Shown: positions 1 to 11,119 of the stretch, one piece after another
Numbering within the stretch: the stretch's first letter is position 1
How the letters are laid out: every line of letters starts with the position of its first letter
NCBI GenBank assembly: GCA_963788185.1
Contig: CAWBGE010000024.1
Span: 310,001-374,000 of the forward strand
Reading direction: 5' to 3'
Length of the DNA stretch: 64,000 nucleotides
Source of the DNA: CAIWHR01 sp963788185
GTDB lineage: Bacteria > Pseudomonadota > Gammaproteobacteria > Burkholderiales > Casimicrobiaceae
Position numbers and translations under genes: made by a program
The notes under the pieces: model-generated
The model's input: the letters and a program-made list of their open reading frames with translations, nothing else
Told to the model about the DNA's origin: nothing
Databases searched by the model: none

Positions 1-240
1 TACAAGGTGTTGCTGCTGAACGACGATTACACGCCGATGGACTTTGTGGTGACGGTATTGCAGACTGTTTTCGCGATGAGCCGTGAAAAATCGATACAGG
101 TGATGCTGCAGGTCCATCGCGAGGGTGTGGGGCAGTGTGGAACCTACACCCGCGAAGTCGCGGCAGCGAAGGTGGACCAGGTCGTCGGTATTGCGCGGCG
201 GCACCATCATCCATTGCAGTGCACGATGGAGGAAGCTTGA
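1..240 (+). CDS. clpS: ATP-dependent Clp protease adaptor ClpS (5' partial)
   Basis: ClpS delivers N-degron substrates to the ClpAP protease in the cytoplasm. The frame is open from base 1 and ends at the TGA at 238-240, giving 79 visible residues. The beginning of the protein lies outside the window; the family is usually a little over 100 residues. The visible part starts with the conserved LLLNDDYTPMDFV core, then the helix with a VHREG segment, and ends with a C-terminal strand, as in the ClpS fold. The gene sits 79 bases upstream of clpA, the usual partner arrangement, and the two are probably co-transcribed. Confidence 0.96.
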   Translation, partial: YKVLLLNDDYTPMDFVVTVLQTVFAMSREKSIQVMLQVHREGVGQCGTYTREVAAAKVDQVVGIARRHHHPLQCTMEEA

Positions 241-319
241 GCGTTAAAGTCGTCGCTGGGCCCGCGATCCGCAGGGGATCCGGGTGGCATCGGCGGGCAG
301 GCGTGAAGGGCCGGACACT

Positions 320-2584
<2,265 letters not shown>

Positions 2585-2647
2585 CGCGCGGGACATGCGG
2601 AGCCATCCGGTACACTGCAGCCGGGTCGGGTGTCCAGGAGGCTGTCG

Positions 2648-4165
2648 ATGACGACGCACGCGCGGGCGGAAGTTGCAAGGGATGGCGTGGCCATCACTTT
2701 TCTCGGCGCTGCCGGGGAGGTCACGGGCTCGTGCTACCGGGTCGACGCCGACGCCGGGACGTTCCTCGTCGATTGCGGGATGTTTCAGGGCGGGCGCGAA
2801 GCCGACGAAAAGAACGGGTGCGCGCTGGATTTCGATGCGCGGGCGATCGACTTCGTGATCCTCACCCACGCACACATCGACCATTCCGGACTGTTGCCGC
2901 GGCTTTGCGCGCGAGGATTCAAGGGCCCCATCTACGCGACGCCGGCGACCGCCGATCTGTCGGGCGTCATGTTGCCCGACAGCGCGCATATCCAGGAAAA
3001 GGAAGCCGAGTGGGCCAGGTCGCATGTGCGCCGGGCGCCGCGCAACCGGGACCGGCTGGCGGGTGACCGCCATGCGGGCCGGAGCGGAACCCCACGCGCG
3101 AGCGATGCCGCGGCGCCCGGGGCGACGCCGGACGCGAACCCGCTGTACACGGTCGCCGACGCCGAACGCTGCCTGCAGCAGTACCGGCCGATTGCCTACG
3201 ACGCGGAGACGTCGGCGCGCGCCGATGTTTCGTTCCGGTTTCGCGATGCGGGTCACATCCTGGGGTCGGCCATCGCTGAAGTTTGGGTCGGCGCCGGCGG
3301 TGCGCGACGCAAGCTCGTGTTCTCGGGCGACCTTGGCCAGCCGGGGCGGCCGGTGCTCGCCGATCCGACGTTCATCGCCGACGCCGATGTCCTGGTCGTC
3401 GAGTCGACGTACGGCAACCGGCTGCACAAGAGCCTCGCCACGACCTACGATGAAATCGCCGACGTGCTGACGCGAACGCTCCCGCGCGGCAATGTCATCG
3501 TTCCCGCGTTCGCCGTGGGCCGCACGCAGGAAGTGCTGCACGTGCTGGCCGACCTCGTGCGCCTCGAACGCGTCCCGGCGCTGACGATCTTCGTGGACTC
3601 GCCGTTGGCGACGCGCGCCACCGAGATTACGGCGAAGTACGCAGCGACGCTGGACCGCGAGAGCCGGGATCTTGGCCGCTGGGTGGCCGGGCACCACGAT
3701 CGCGTGCGCGTGCTCTTCACCGAGACGCCGCAGGATTCGATGGCGATCAACGCCATCTCGCGCGGTGCGGTGATCGTCGCCGCGAGCGGCATGTGCGACG
3801 CGGGCCGCGTCAAGCACCACCTGCGCCACAACCTTCCGCGCGAGGAGTGCGCGATCGTCTTTACCGGCTTCCAGGCGGCGGGCACGCTGGGCCGCCAGAT
3901 CGTCGACGGCGCCTCACGGGTGCGGTTGTTTCGCGAGGACGTGCCGGTACGGGCGTCCGTGCACACCATCGGCGGATTGTCGGCCCACGCCGACCAGGCG
4001 GCGCTCATGGGCTGGCTCGGAGGATTCAAGGCGCCGCCCGCGCGCACGCTTGTCGTCCACGGCGAGCGGGAGACCGCCGAGGGATTCGCGGCGTTGATTC
4101 GGCAGGACAGGCACTGGACGGACGTCGAAGTTCCTGCCCGTGGCGATCGCGTCCGGATTTCCTGA
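2648..4165 (+). CDS. MBL-fold metallo-hydrolase with beta-CASP domain (probable RNase)
   Basis: This 505-residue protein belongs to the metallo-beta-lactamase/beta-CASP family, whose members are RNA nucleases related to CPSF73. Metal-binding motifs are visible: HAHIDH starting at about residue 74, a GDLGQPGRP segment, ASGMCDAGRV in the beta-CASP domain, GLSAHADQ, and a late VHGE. The C-terminal part matches the RMMBL (Zn-dependent RNA hydrolase) domain. The ATG at 2648 is chosen because a strong AGGAGG lies six bases upstream; an alternative in-frame start is at 2630. The stretch around residues 125-160 is rich in Arg, Ala and Pro and looks like a variable insertion. The gene stands alone between clpA and aceA. 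Confidence 0.9.
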   Translation: MTTHARAEVARDGVAITFLGAAGEVTGSCYRVDADAGTFLVDCGMFQGGREADEKNGCALDFDARAIDFVILTHAHIDHSGLLPRLCARGFKGPIYATPATADLSGVMLPDSAHIQEKEAEWARSHVRRAPRNRDRLAGDRHAGRSGTPRASDAAAPGATPDANPLYTVADAERCLQQYRPIAYDAETSARADVSFRFRDAGHILGSAIAEVWVGAGGARRKLVFSGDLGQPGRPVLADPTFIADADVLVVESTYGNRLHKSLATTYDEIADVLTRTLPRGNVIVPAFAVGRTQEVLHVLADLVRLERVPALTIFVDSPLATRATEITAKYAATLDRESRDLGRWVAGHHDRVRVLFTETPQDSMAINAISRGAVIVAASGMCDAGRVKHHLRHNLPREECAIVFTGFQAAGTLGRQIVDGASRVRLFREDVPVRASVHTIGGLSAHADQAALMGWLGGFKAPPARTLVVHGERETAEGFAALIRQDRHWTDVEVPARGDRVRIS

Positions 4166-4189
4166 CCCCGCCGACGCTGCACCCCCGGC

Positions 4190-4224
4190 GCGCGTACCTG
4201 CCAGCAGCGGCATCGGGTACGCGC
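4190..4224. repeat. Intergenic hairpin after the MBL gene
   Basis: There are perfect 9-base inverted arms, GCGCGTACC at 4190-4198 and GGTACGCGC at 4216-4224, with a 17-base loop. The hairpin starts 24 bases after the stop of the MBL-fold gene. No T-run follows, so it is at best a factor-assisted or weak terminator. Confidence 0.45.
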
Positions 4225-4293
4225 TCTCGCCGGCTCCGGCTCCGCGCCGCCCATCGTGCGCTGCAACAGACACTTGGCCGGGATGGCGTCAAT

Positions 4294-4314
4294 TATTTCC
4301 GCCTGGCGGAAATA
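4294..4314. promoter_or_regulatory. 21-bp palindrome upstream of aceA (operator candidate)
   Basis: TATTTCCGCC-T-GGCGGAAATA is a perfect inverted repeat with one central base, lying in the 515-base gap between the MBL gene and aceA. A T-rich tract (4331-4347) follows, and a 12-base direct repeat TCGGCTTGTCAC occurs at 4366-4377 and 4400-4411. The symmetry and AT-rich surroundings fit a regulator-binding site. The TTCCGC/GCGGAA half-sites recall IclR-type operators, but that link is inference. Nothing else coding is seen in 4166-4680. Confidence 0.55.
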
Positions 4315-4680
4315 GTTTCTAACCGTATGATTTTTTTTGAGTTTTTTCGTATTGCATTGCACTAATCGGCTTGTCACCAACGCCAGTGTTTGCTAACGTT
4401 CGGCTTGTCACGAAGGGCCGTGCGCGAACCACAGCGGCGGCCGCAAGCTGGGCCTGGGTACCACTTGACCCCCATCCATGCCCGCCAGACTTGCCGAGCC
4501 ATCCTCGGCGGGTCCGTGCAGTGGAGCGCTGGCGGCTGGGTCCGCCCTCTGCTTCACGCTGCGGCAACCCGCGCACGCCAATCGCGTAGCGGGGGACCGC
4601 CGACCAAGGTTCCGGCACGCGGCCTTCGATGGCGAGGCGGCGGCCGGATTGGCCATGACGCGAGACGATGGGAGCAGGCA

Positions 4681-5982
<1,302 letters not shown>

Positions 5983-6011
5983 CCTCGACGACGACCGCAC
6001 CGCGGTCGCGC

Positions 6012-6046
6012 GCCCCGCCGGCCCGGGAAGGGCGGCGGGGCTTTGT
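6012..6046 (+). terminator. Rho-independent terminator of aceA
   Basis: A 9-base GC stem (GCCCCGCCG at 6012-6020, CGGCGGGGC at 6033-6041) with a 12-base loop is followed by TTTGT. It lies 30 bases after the aceA stop. The T-tract is short but the stem is very stable. Confidence 0.7.
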
Positions 6047-6068
6047 CTGAATAGGGCTCCAGCAGCGC

Positions 6069-6647
6069 ATGACGATCGGGAAATCCAGCGTCGGCGCGGA
6101 TCCGGCGGCGCCGCGATTGCGCGTCTTCTACGCGATCTGGCCCGACGCGAGCGCCCGTCGCCGGCTCGAAAGCGCTGCGACCCGCACCGCGGAGGAGGCG
6201 TGCGGTCGGCCGACGAAGGTCGACAACTTCCACGTCACGCTCGCATTCGTGGGGGAGGTCGCCGCCGACACACTGGATGCGCTGCATGCGATCGGCGCCG
6301 GAGCCGCCGGTGGCGGCCAGGCCTTTACGCTCACGCTGGACCGCTGCGGCAGCTTTCGCCGGCAAGGCATCGCCTGGATCGGGCCGTCCGTGGTGCCCGA
6401 AGCGCTGGCGCGGCTGGCCGCGGATCTCGGCGATCGTCTGGCGCAGGCGGGGTTTCGGACCGAGCGCGAAGCTTTCGCCCCGCACGTCACGCTCGCCCGC
6501 CGCTGCACGCAGCGGGTCGCTGCGGCCGCCGCCGCGCCCATCTGCTGGCGCGTCGATGCGGTGACACTGACGGCATCGACGCTGACGCCTCGCGGGCCCG
6601 ACTATCGCCTGCTGGCGCGCTGGTCGCTGCCCGGTCCGGGCGGTTGA
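6069..6647 (+). CDS. thpR: RNA 2',3'-cyclic phosphodiesterase (2'-5' RNA ligase family)
   Basis: This 192-residue member of the 2H phosphoesterase family is recognised by two HxTx motifs, HVTL at about residues 55 and 139, spaced as in ThpR/LigT. Such enzymes open 2',3'-cyclic phosphate ends of RNA; the physiological substrate is unknown. The length and the single-domain layout match the family. The ATG at 6069 follows the aceA terminator closely. The next gene is convergent, ending seven bases away on the other strand. Confidence 0.9.
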   Translation: MTIGKSSVGADPAAPRLRVFYAIWPDASARRRLESAATRTAEEACGRPTKVDNFHVTLAFVGEVAADTLDALHAIGAGAAGGGQAFTLTLDRCGSFRRQGIAWIGPSVVPEALARLAADLGDRLAQAGFRTEREAFAPHVTLARRCTQRVAAAAAAPICWRVDAVTLTASTLTPRGPDYRLLARWSLPGPGG

Positions 6648-6654
6648 AGCCCGT

Positions 6655-7506
6655 TCAGGCGCCGCCCCGGGCGACCGGGCGTGCCGGATCAGCGCACCAC
6701 TCGCTCCACGAGCCCGGATAGAGCCGGGTGCCGGCAAGGCCGGCGACTTCCATCGCGAGCAGGTTGTGGCAGGCGGAGACGCCGGACCCGCATTGATGGA
6801 CGACGGAGGCGAGATCGCGACCGGAGAGCAGCGCGGTGAACTCGGCACGCAGTTCGTCCGCCGGGCGCATGCGTCCGTCAGCGTTCAGATTGATCGCAAA
6901 CGGCCGGTTGAGCGCGCCCGGAATGTGCCCCGCCACCGGGTCGAGAGGCTCGATGTCGCCGCGAAAGCGCTCCGGCGCGCGCGCATCGACGAGCGTCAAT
7001 GCGCCGCCGCGCAGTCCGGCCTCGATCTCCGCCGCATCGGCCGTCGGCGCGGGACGCCCGGGGCCGAAAACCGCTGCCCGCGGCGTACGGACTGAGGTGG
7101 TGGTCGCCAGGCCCGCGCGCTGCCAGGCATCGAAGCCGCCGTCGAGCACGGCCACCGCGTCGTGTCCCAGCCAGCGCAGCATCCACCACAGCCGCGAAGC
7201 GAACATCCCGCTGTTCTGGTCGTAGGCGACGACCTGCCGGTGGGCGTCGATGCCGAGGCGTCCGAACAGGGCGGCACAATCGGCCGCGGAGGGCAGCGGG
7301 TGGCGTCCGTTGCGTCCGTTCTTCGGCGCCGACAGGTCGCGATCGATGTGGACGAATTGCGCGCCCGGCAGGTGACCGGCTTTGTACTGCGCTTCGCCCC
7401 AGGTCGCGGGCTGCGCGAGGTCATGGCGGACGTCGACGACGATCCAGTCCGGATCATCGAGGTGCGGTGCGAGTTCGGTGGTGGAAATCAGGGTCGAGTA
7501 GGCCAT
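6655..7506 (-). CDS. sseA: Sulfurtransferase, 3-mercaptopyruvate type (tandem rhodanese)
   Basis: This 283-residue protein has two rhodanese domains; the N-terminal one is inactive and the C-terminal one carries the active loop CGSGVSA with the persulfide cysteine near residue 239. That loop resembles mercaptopyruvate sulfurtransferases (CGSGVT) more than thiosulfate sulfurtransferases (CRKGVT), so mercaptopyruvate is the likelier donor. The ATG at 7506 (MAYSTLIS) is chosen over the longer upstream frame, which would run into the neighbouring transporter. It lies just downstream of, and probably in an operon with, the EamA transporter. Confidence 0.88.
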   Translation of the reverse strand: MAYSTLISTTELAPHLDDPDWIVVDVRHDLAQPATWGEAQYKAGHLPGAQFVHIDRDLSAPKNGRNGRHPLPSAADCAALFGRLGIDAHRQVVAYDQNSGMFASRLWWMLRWLGHDAVAVLDGGFDAWQRAGLATTTSVRTPRAAVFGPGRPAPTADAAEIEAGLRGGALTLVDARAPERFRGDIEPLDPVAGHIPGALNRPFAINLNADGRMRPADELRAEFTALLSGRDLASVVHQCGSGVSACHNLLAMEVAGLAGTRLYPGSWSEWCADPARPVARGGA

Positions 7507-7511
7507 GGCGG

Positions 7512-8384
7512 TCAGTCGTTGGTCACCTGCGGCGCCGGTTCCTTGCGGGATCCCGGCTGCAGTTGCACGGCAATGATACCCGCGGCAATGATGAGGCCCA
7601 TGCCGATCCAGGCGGGCAGCGGCAGGACGTCGCCGAACAGCGCGATGCCCAGCGCACAGGAGAACACGATGCCGCTGTACGACAGCGCAGCGGTGACTAG
7701 GGTGGGGCCCTTGCCATAGGCACGCGTCATCGTCAGCTGTCCCAGGCTGCCGAATACGCCCACCGCCAGCAGCGCGCCGACGTTGTCGAGACTTACCGGA
7801 TGCCAGGTCTGAGGTGCCATCCACACGAACGAACCGACAGACGCGAACAGCGCGAAGTAGAAAACGACGCGGGCCTCGGGCTCCCTGGCTTGCACCAGCT
7901 CGCGCACGTTCCAGTAGGCGATCGATGAGGCGGCACCGGACGCGAGTCCGATCGCCGCCGGCCAGAGCTGGTCATGGGCCAGCGTGGGCCGCAGCAGCAG
8001 AACAGCGCCGACGAAGCCCATGCCCACGGTCGCGAGCAGCCAGCGCCCCGGCCATTTGCGGGCGAGCCAGGCCAGCAGCAGGGCGAGGAACATCGGCGAC
8101 GTGTAGTTCAGCGTCATCGCGGTCGCGACGGGCAGCGTGGTCAGCGCGTAGAAGAACATGAAAAGGGAAACGAAACCCGAAACGCCGCGATGGACGTGCG
8201 TCCCCAGCCGCGTCGTCCGGATCGACAATCCGGCCCGGGCGAGCACCGCCCAGGCGACGATCATCTGGAATACCGAGCGGTAGAGCACCAGTTCGGCCGC
8301 CGAGAACTGCGCGGAAGCGTATTTGACGAACACGCTCATCAGCGCGAACGACAGGCCCGCAACGAGCATCCAGAGGGATTGCAT
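7512..8384 (-). CDS. DMT/EamA family transporter
   Basis: This 290-residue inner-membrane protein has about ten hydrophobic helices arranged as two EamA repeats, the layout of drug/metabolite exporters. Each half contains the typical glycine-rich helix ends. The substrate cannot be deduced. Its stop is only five bases from the start of the sulfurtransferase gene on the same strand, so the two probably share a transcript. The start codon at 8384 lies next to a palindromic repeat at 8387-8466. Confidence 0.9.
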   Translation of the reverse strand: MQSLWMLVAGLSFALMSVFVKYASAQFSAAELVLYRSVFQMIVAWAVLARAGLSIRTTRLGTHVHRGVSGFVSLFMFFYALTTLPVATAMTLNYTSPMFLALLLAWLARKWPGRWLLATVGMGFVGAVLLLRPTLAHDQLWPAAIGLASGAASSIAYWNVRELVQAREPEARVVFYFALFASVGSFVWMAPQTWHPVSLDNVGALLAVGVFGSLGQLTMTRAYGKGPTLVTAALSYSGIVFSCALGIALFGDVLPLPAWIGMGLIIAAGIIAVQLQPGSRKEPAPQVTND

Positions 8385-8386
8385 CA

Positions 8387-8466
8387 GGAATCGGGGTCAG
8401 ACTCGACTTTTTCCGTGGAGAACGATTTGAGGCCAGCGCACGAAAGTCGAGTCTGACCCCAATTCC
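8387..8466. repeat. Long-arm palindromic repeat, copy 1
   Basis: Left arm 8387-8410 and right arm 8443-8466 are inverted complements over 24 bases with one mismatch. The core is GGGGTCAGACTCGACTTT and the internal spacer is 32 bases. The element fills the gap between the transporter and the Rieske gene. A related copy occurs at 18484-18562. This looks like a REP/MITE-type element rather than a terminator. Confidence 0.75.
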
Positions 8467-8474
8467 TCAATTCC

Positions 8475-9581
8475 TCAGCCGGGCGCGACCTCGCTGCCCA
8501 TCTCGCGACGCAGGAATTCGTGGAAGTGCTGCATTCCGTCTTCCATCGGCGACTGGTACGGCCCCTCTTCGCTCCGTCCCTGCCGGTACAGCGCCCTGCG
8601 TCCCGCGTCCATCCGCTCGGCGATCTCGTCGTCCTCGATCGCCGTTTCCATGTAGGCGGCCTGCTCGGCTTCGACGAACTCGCGCTCGAACAGCGCGATG
8701 TCCTCGGGGTAGTAGAACTCGACGACGTTGGTGCAGCGGTCGAGGCCGCGCGGTATCACGGTGCTGATCACCAGCACGTGGGGGTACCACTCGAGCATGA
8801 TGTTGGGATAGTAGGTGAGCCAGACCGCGCCGTGCCTCGGCGTCTCGCCCCGGTAGTAGTCGCGCACGGCCTGGTGCCAGCGTTCGTAGGTCCGGCTGCC
8901 GGACCGTACGAGGTTGGTGATACCCACGGTCTGCAGCGACGCCCACGGAGCGAATTCCCACTTCAGGTCGTCGCAGGTGACGAAATTGCCGAGCCCCGGG
9001 TGGAAGGGCACGACGTGATAGTCCTCGAGATAGACCTCGATGAAGGTCTTCCAGTTGTAGTTGCACTCGTGGATCTCGACGCGATCCAGGATGTGGCTCG
9101 AGAAATCGAAGTCCTGCACGCCGAGCGCGGCGAGATCCCCGATCACGTCGCGCTTGCCTTCGAACAGCAGGCCGTTCCAGTTGGACAGCGGAGTGCGGCC
9201 GAGATTGAGGCAGGGGCGGTCGTCGAAATGGGGTGCGCCCAGAAGCTCGCCCTTGAGATCGTAGGTCCAGCGATGGATCGGGCAGACGACATTAGGCACG
9301 TTGCCTCGGCCTTTGAGCATGATCGCCTGCCGGTGCCGGCAGATGTTGGAGACGAGTTCGACGCCTTGCGCGTTGCGGATCAGCGCCTGTGCGTTGTCGC
9401 GCCACTCGAGCACATGGTAGTCGCCGGGGTTCGGCACCATCAGCTCGTGTCCGACGTAACCGGGCGCTTGCGCGAACAGCAGACGCTGCTCGGCGTCGTA
9501 AACCGCGGGATCGCAATAGCTTGCGACAGGGAGCTGCGACGTCGCACGCCGCAAGTGCCCCGCCGTGGCGAGATTCGACAT
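8475..9581 (-). CDS. Aromatic ring-hydroxylating dioxygenase alpha subunit-like Rieske protein
   Basis: This 368-residue Rieske non-haem iron oxygenase has the [2Fe-2S] ligands C81-x-H83 and C100-x2-H103 (CRHR and CPIH). The mononuclear iron site includes H189 and H194 in the EDYHVVPFH segment. The architecture is that of RHO alpha subunits, including the choline or carnitine monooxygenase-like group. No ferredoxin, reductase or beta subunit gene is adjacent, so the electron partner and substrate are unknown. The ATG at 9581 has AAAGGG about eight bases upstream on this strand. Confidence 0.85.
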   Translation of the reverse strand: MSNLATAGHLRRATSQLPVASYCDPAVYDAEQRLLFAQAPGYVGHELMVPNPGDYHVLEWRDNAQALIRNAQGVELVSNICRHRQAIMLKGRGNVPNVVCPIHRWTYDLKGELLGAPHFDDRPCLNLGRTPLSNWNGLLFEGKRDVIGDLAALGVQDFDFSSHILDRVEIHECNYNWKTFIEVYLEDYHVVPFHPGLGNFVTCDDLKWEFAPWASLQTVGITNLVRSGSRTYERWHQAVRDYYRGETPRHGAVWLTYYPNIMLEWYPHVLVISTVIPRGLDRCTNVVEFYYPEDIALFEREFVEAEQAAYMETAIEDDEIAERMDAGRRALYRQGRSEEGPYQSPMEDGMQHFHEFLRREMGSEVAPG

Positions 9582-9606
9582 CGACCTGCCCTTTCGTCCG
9601 GATTCC

Positions 9607-9619
9607 GTTGAAATTCAAC
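9607..9619. promoter_or_regulatory. 13-bp palindrome in the Rieske/xseB divergent region
   Basis: GTTGAA-A-TTCAAC is a perfect palindrome 26 bases upstream of the Rieske gene start. It could be an operator for that gene. The rest of the 418-base divergent gap (9582-9999) holds a weak -10-like TATTAT at 9730-9735 on the plus strand, a repeated CCAAC tract at 9619-9638, and no gene that I can recognise. Confidence 0.35.
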
Positions 9620-9999
9620 CAACCCAACCCAACAACCCGGGACGATTGCGGCGTTCCCGGCCGCCCCGGACCGCTTTGCTAAGTCGGCCGCTCGAAGGAC
9701 TTGTGAAGGGCCGCGTCGCCAAAACGTGCTATTATAGCGACCGTTCGAAAATTCGGTCAACCAATCGGCGAAACCCGACACCTGCCCGCGCGGATCCGCC
9801 TTCTTTCCCGCTGGTGCGTTGGATGAACCCCGAGTCCGGCAGCTGCCGGATCCGCCGTCGCTGCGAATGTCGCTGGCGCACTGCATTGCCCGGCCCGATG
9901 ACCGTCATTTGACCGCAGACGCGCTGTGCGCCTAACCTTCCGCTCGCAACCGGAAGCCTTCGATACCACCCGCCGCCACCAATTCTCGCGCCGCCGACC

Positions 10000-10242
10000 A
10001 TGGTCAAGACCTCCGATGCACCCCGAAGTTTCGAGTCGGCGCTGTCCGAACTCGAAACAATTGTCGCCACCATGGAGTCCGGCGACTTGCCGCTCCAGGA
10101 ATCGCTCGCGGCCTACAAGCGCGGCGCCGTCCTGCTGCAGTACTGCCAGGGTGCGCTCAAGGATGCGCGCGCGCAGGTCGAGGTGCTCGAAAAGGGCGTG
10201 CTCAAGGCGTTCGACGCCGACGCAGAAGCCGATGAGCCCTGA
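10000..10242 (+). CDS. xseB: Exodeoxyribonuclease VII small subunit
   Basis: XseB forms exonuclease VII with XseA, degrading single-stranded DNA into oligonucleotides. The 80-residue protein has the family pattern: SFESALSELE, then a GDLPLQESL turn between two helices, and a YKRG segment. Length is normal. It is the first gene of xseB-ispA-dxs, an order common in Proteobacteria. Its last eleven bases overlap the start of ispA. xseA is not in this window. Confidence 0.96.
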   Translation: MVKTSDAPRSFESALSELETIVATMESGDLPLQESLAAYKRGAVLLQYCQGALKDARAQVEVLEKGVLKAFDADAEADEP

Positions 10243-11119
10243 TCTCGCCTGGGCCGTCTGGTCGGGCGAACGGCAGCGCCGGATCGAGGACGTGCTGGCG
10301 CGCAGCCTGCCCTCCGAGCCCGAAGCGCCCGCCACGCTTGCCCGGGCGATGCGCCACGCGGTGCTCGGCGGCGGCAAGCGCGTGCGGCCGCTGCTCGCCT
10401 ACGCGGCGGGCGAACTCGCAGGCGCCGATCCCGGCGTCGTCGACACGGTCGCCGCCGCGGTCGAACTCATCCACGCGTACTCGCTGGTTCACGACGATCT
10501 GCCGTGCATGGACAACGACACGCTGCGCCGCGGCCAGCCGACCTGTCACGTGGCCTACGGCGAAGCGACTGCGTTGCTCGCGGGGGACACGTTGCAGGCG
10601 CTGGCGTTCGAGCTGCTGGCGCGAAGCGCCCTCGCGGAACCGGCGGCGGCGGTCGCGTTGCTGGCGGCCGCGTCGGGCGCGTCGGGGATGGCGGGCGGAC
10701 AGGCGCAGGATCTCGATGCAGTCGGCAGGGCGCTCGACCTGGATGCGCTGGAGACCATGCACCAGCGCAAGACGGGTGCGCTGATTCGCGCCGCGGTGCT
10801 GCTGGGGGCACGGTGCGGCCCGGCGCTCGATGCCGCGGGACAGGCGGCGCTCGACCGCTATGCGCGGGCAGCGGGACTTGCGTTCCAGGTGGTCGACGAC
10901 GTGCTGGACGTCGAAGGCTCGGCGGCGTCGCTGGGCAAGACGGCAGGCAAGGACGCGGCGCAGGGCAAGCCGACGTTCGTCTCGGTGCTGGGATTGGCCG
11001 CCGCCAAGGACCGCGCCGAGCAACTCCGGCGGGATGCGCACGCGGCGCTTGCCGGTTTCGGCACGCGCGGCCGCCGCCTCGCCGAATTGGCCGACTGGAT
11101 CGTCCTGCGGAGGCACTGA
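10232..11119 (+). CDS. ispA: Polyprenyl (farnesyl/geranyl) diphosphate synthase
   Basis: This 295-residue trans-prenyltransferase condenses IPP with allylic diphosphates to give farnesyl diphosphate for quinone and undecaprenyl synthesis. The first aspartate-rich motif is DDLPCMDND near residue 88 and the second is DDVLD in the C-terminal half; GGGKRVRP is the substrate-binding loop. The ATG at 10232 overlaps xseB, indicating translational coupling. A longer in-frame ORF from 9926 would cover all of xseB and is not believed. The stop shares one base with the dxs start. Confidence 0.95.
   Translation: MSPDLAWAVWSGERQRRIEDVLARSLPSEPEAPATLARAMRHAVLGGGKRVRPLLAYAAGELAGADPGVVDTVAAAVELIHAYSLVHDDLPCMDNDTLRRGQPTCHVAYGEATALLAGDTLQALAFELLARSALAEPAAAVALLAAASGASGMAGGQAQDLDAVGRALDLDALETMHQRKTGALIRAAVLLGARCGPALDAAGQAALDRYARAAGLAFQVVDDVLDVEGSAASLGKTAGKDAAQGKPTFVSVLGLAAAKDRAEQLRRDAHAALAGFGTRGRRLAELADWIVLRRH

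Noticed and set aside
4390..4680. N-terminal extension of isocitrate lyase or a separate upstream gene
   Set aside because: The frame is open but the translation has no conserved content, and the ATG at 4681 has its own ribosome site and matches the family's normal start.
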